7,548 nucleotides of DNA from contig QQUB01000929.1 of assembly GCA_008501835.1 (NCBI GenBank), positions 1-7,548 on the forward strand, given 5' to 3'. This DNA comes from Bacteroidota bacterium. Lineage in GTDB: Bacteria > Bacteroidota > Bacteroidia > Chitinophagales > Saprospiraceae. Below, piece after piece: positions 6,187-7,548 of the stretch; the first letter of the stretch is position 1; every line of letters starts with the position of its first letter. The position numbers and the translations under genes are program-made. A model generated the notes under the pieces. That model was given only the letters and a program-made list of their open reading frames with translations. It ran no database searches and was not told the origin of the DNA.

Positions 6187-7548
6187 ATGGAAAATTTTTA
6201 TGAACATTTTATTAAAAAAGCTTTCCGAGGGAAGTTTTTAACCCCAATGGCCAAAAGAGGTCTGAGTACGCTGTTATTCGTTTTCGGACTTTTCTTTGGT
6301 GTGCAGGGGGTACTTGCACATGGTGTGCAGATTGGTTATTGTGTTTTGGGCAATGGAAACCTGCGGGTGTATGTTGAACATTGGCATGGTTCCTCTACGT
6401 CTGGACCATTGTCTGTTACAACTACTTATTCCGATGGAAGCAGCACAACTCAAATTATAAATGCAACTGGTTATGCTTGGAATACTACCGTAGATAACCT
6501 TCCAGGTTGTGGGGCAGATATAAACATCATTGAACAATGTCCAGATCTAGCAAATACCTATAACGACTGGTTATATTGGGACTTTCCTGCTGGAGCCTGT
6601 GATGGTAGTGAAATTATTACGGTAAATGCCGGTACAAATCAAACAACTGCACAAGCCTGTAATGATCTTTATCCTCAAACCATTAATCCGACTGAGTTAA
6701 CCTGTCCGGATGTGCTTGTGCAGAGTTGTGTTGGAACCACAGTAGATTATGCCGTTGGGGTTACTGATTTTTGTGACCCTAATGTAATGTTGGATTACAG
6801 TATTCCTTCAGGTTCTTATTTTAACACAGGGACTACAGAAGTAATGGTCACCGCTACCAATAGTTTTGGCTATATGACCAACTGTAAATTTGATGTGTTT
6901 GTAGGTGAACTGGACGCAGATGCTGATGGGGATGGGCACACAGCACTGGATGCCTGTACCGGTACCCAGGATGATTGTGATGATAATAATCCAAATGTAT
7001 ATCCTGGAGCACCTGAGATATGCGATGGAGAAGACAATGATTGTGATGGGCAAACGGAAACAGCTACAGTTTATAACATTCCTATCTCCGATTTTTACAA
7101 TATGTATTACTATGAATGTACGCCAAACAGTTGGTGGAATTATTTTTACGATTTTGGATTTAGTTGGAATAGTATCGGAAGTGCAACTCCTGCAAGCGTA
7201 ACGGTTGAATTCGTGATAACATATGATGAAAATCCATATTATCAATACTACTACGGATATCCAATGGGGGACCGTACCGCCAATCTAAACGGTGTGTACC
7301 AATCTTCATTCCCAAGCATTGAAAATTATGAGTGCGAGGAAACCATGTATTATCCAATTAATCATCAGGTTATCAGCCTCGACCCCGCAGATTATAACCC
7401 AGGAGGTTATAATTATTTTGATATTGGTAATGTTTATGGGTATATGACCATTTATTCTGATCCAAATCTTTTCCAAGAAGGCGTATTTGCTAGAGTGTGT
7501 GTTGAATACTGTAACACTGCTGATGAAGCACCTATCGTTGATGCTGGT
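6187..7548 (+). CDS. Large secreted protein with HYR domain and MopE-type metal-binding motif (C-terminus beyond window)
   Basis: The frame is open from the ATG at 6187 through the last base, giving 454 residues with no stop; a TAA four codons upstream fixes this as the first ATG. A second ATG at 6247 (Met21) starts closer to the hydrophobic signal segment (STLLFVFGLFFGVQGVLA, cleavage likely after Ala44) and is a possible alternative start. Residues 45-165 form an unrecognised Cys-containing beta-rich domain (VQIGYCVLGNGNLRVYVEHW). Residues 168-239 match the HYR (hyalin repeat) pattern: LTCPDV, VTDFCDPNV, PSGSYFNTGTTEVMVTATN, CKFDVFV. Residues 243-288 match the MopE-type motif: DADADGDGH, DDCDDNNPNVYPGAPEICDGEDNDCDG, rich in Asp and paired Cys, suggesting Ca2+ or other metal binding. 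Residues 299-442 are Tyr/Trp-rich, probably a beta-sandwich, and the window ends at APIVDAG, which often opens another repeat domain. It is likely a cell-surface adhesin or matrix protein exported by the type IX system; the sorting domain would lie outside the window. Confidence 0.9.
   Translation, partial: MENFYEHFIKKAFRGKFLTPMAKRGLSTLLFVFGLFFGVQGVLAHGVQIGYCVLGNGNLRVYVEHWHGSSTSGPLSVTTTYSDGSSTTQIINATGYAWNTTVDNLPGCGADINIIEQCPDLANTYNDWLYWDFPAGACDGSEIITVNAGTNQTTAQACNDLYPQTINPTELTCPDVLVQSCVGTTVDYAVGVTDFCDPNVMLDYSIPSGSYFNTGTTEVMVTATNSFGYMTNCKFDVFVGELDADADGDGHTALDACTGTQDDCDDNNPNVYPGAPEICDGEDNDCDGQTETATVYNIPISDFYNMYYYECTPNSWWNYFYDFGFSWNSIGSATPASVTVEFVITYDENPYYQYYYGYPMGDRTANLNGVYQSSFPSIENYECEETMYYPINHQVISLDPADYNPGGYNYFDIGNVYGYMTIYSDPNLFQEGVFARVCVEYCNTADEAPIVDAG

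Noticed and set aside
6943..7050. Asp/Asn-rich GAT-rich stretch as a possible DNA tandem repeat
   Set aside because: The pattern is explained by the protein-level MopE motif; bases do not repeat with a fixed unit.
6808..7245. A 145-codon minus-strand frame opposite the secreted-protein gene
   Set aside because: It is rich in Ile/Cys from antisense reading of Asp- and Tyr-rich codons; the plus-strand frame contains clear HYR and MopE motifs, so the antisense frame is an artefact.

Overview
The window looks like chromosomal DNA of a Bacteroidetes (Bacteroidota) bacterium, most likely of the Saprospiraceae/Lewinella/Haliscomenobacter type. This rests on the AT-rich gaps, the lack of clear Shine-Dalgarno sites, a DUF4369/DUF5106-like thioredoxin lipid-envelope protein, a Bacteroidetes-style ATP-grasp protein, and a large secreted HYR/MopE-repeat protein of the sort these bacteria export. 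The taxonomic call is an inference from gene families, with no marker gene present.

Layout. Bases 1-222 hold the C-terminal end of a flavin nitroreductase-fold protein whose tail closely resembles iodotyrosine deiodinase. After a 128-base gap come two overlapping genes on the same strand: an NRDE/TANGO2-family protein (351-1076) and an ATP-grasp ligase-like protein (1060-2130, GTG start inside the previous gene). A 125-base gap with a possible promoter precedes a second two-gene unit: an exported TlpA-like thioredoxin with a CGHC active site (2256-3680) and, 22 bases on, an ApbE-type FAD:protein FMN transferase lipoprotein (3703-4755). Two hairpins lie in the convergent gap 4756-5079. One faces the ApbE gene, and one is a textbook terminator for the minus-strand gene 5080-5520, a small membrane-anchored c-type cytochrome. 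A 666-base AT-rich gap (5521-6186) with several inverted repeats separates this gene from the start of a large secreted protein (6187 to the window end, open). That protein has a signal peptide, a HYR domain, a calcium-binding-like MopE motif and a Tyr/Trp-rich segment.

How the genes fit together. Several products act in envelope redox chemistry: a thiol oxidoreductase, a flavinylating enzyme and a c-type cytochrome. A TANGO2 homologue (a family linked to heme handling) and a flavin reductase sit close by. This is a suggestive neighbourhood, not a proven pathway. No CRISPR array, tRNA, rRNA, insertion sequence or obvious phage gene is visible. I found no convincing wholly new system. The items most worth a second look are the overlapping NRDE/ATP-grasp pair, the variant ApbE motif, the palindrome-rich leader region and the architecture of the secreted protein.
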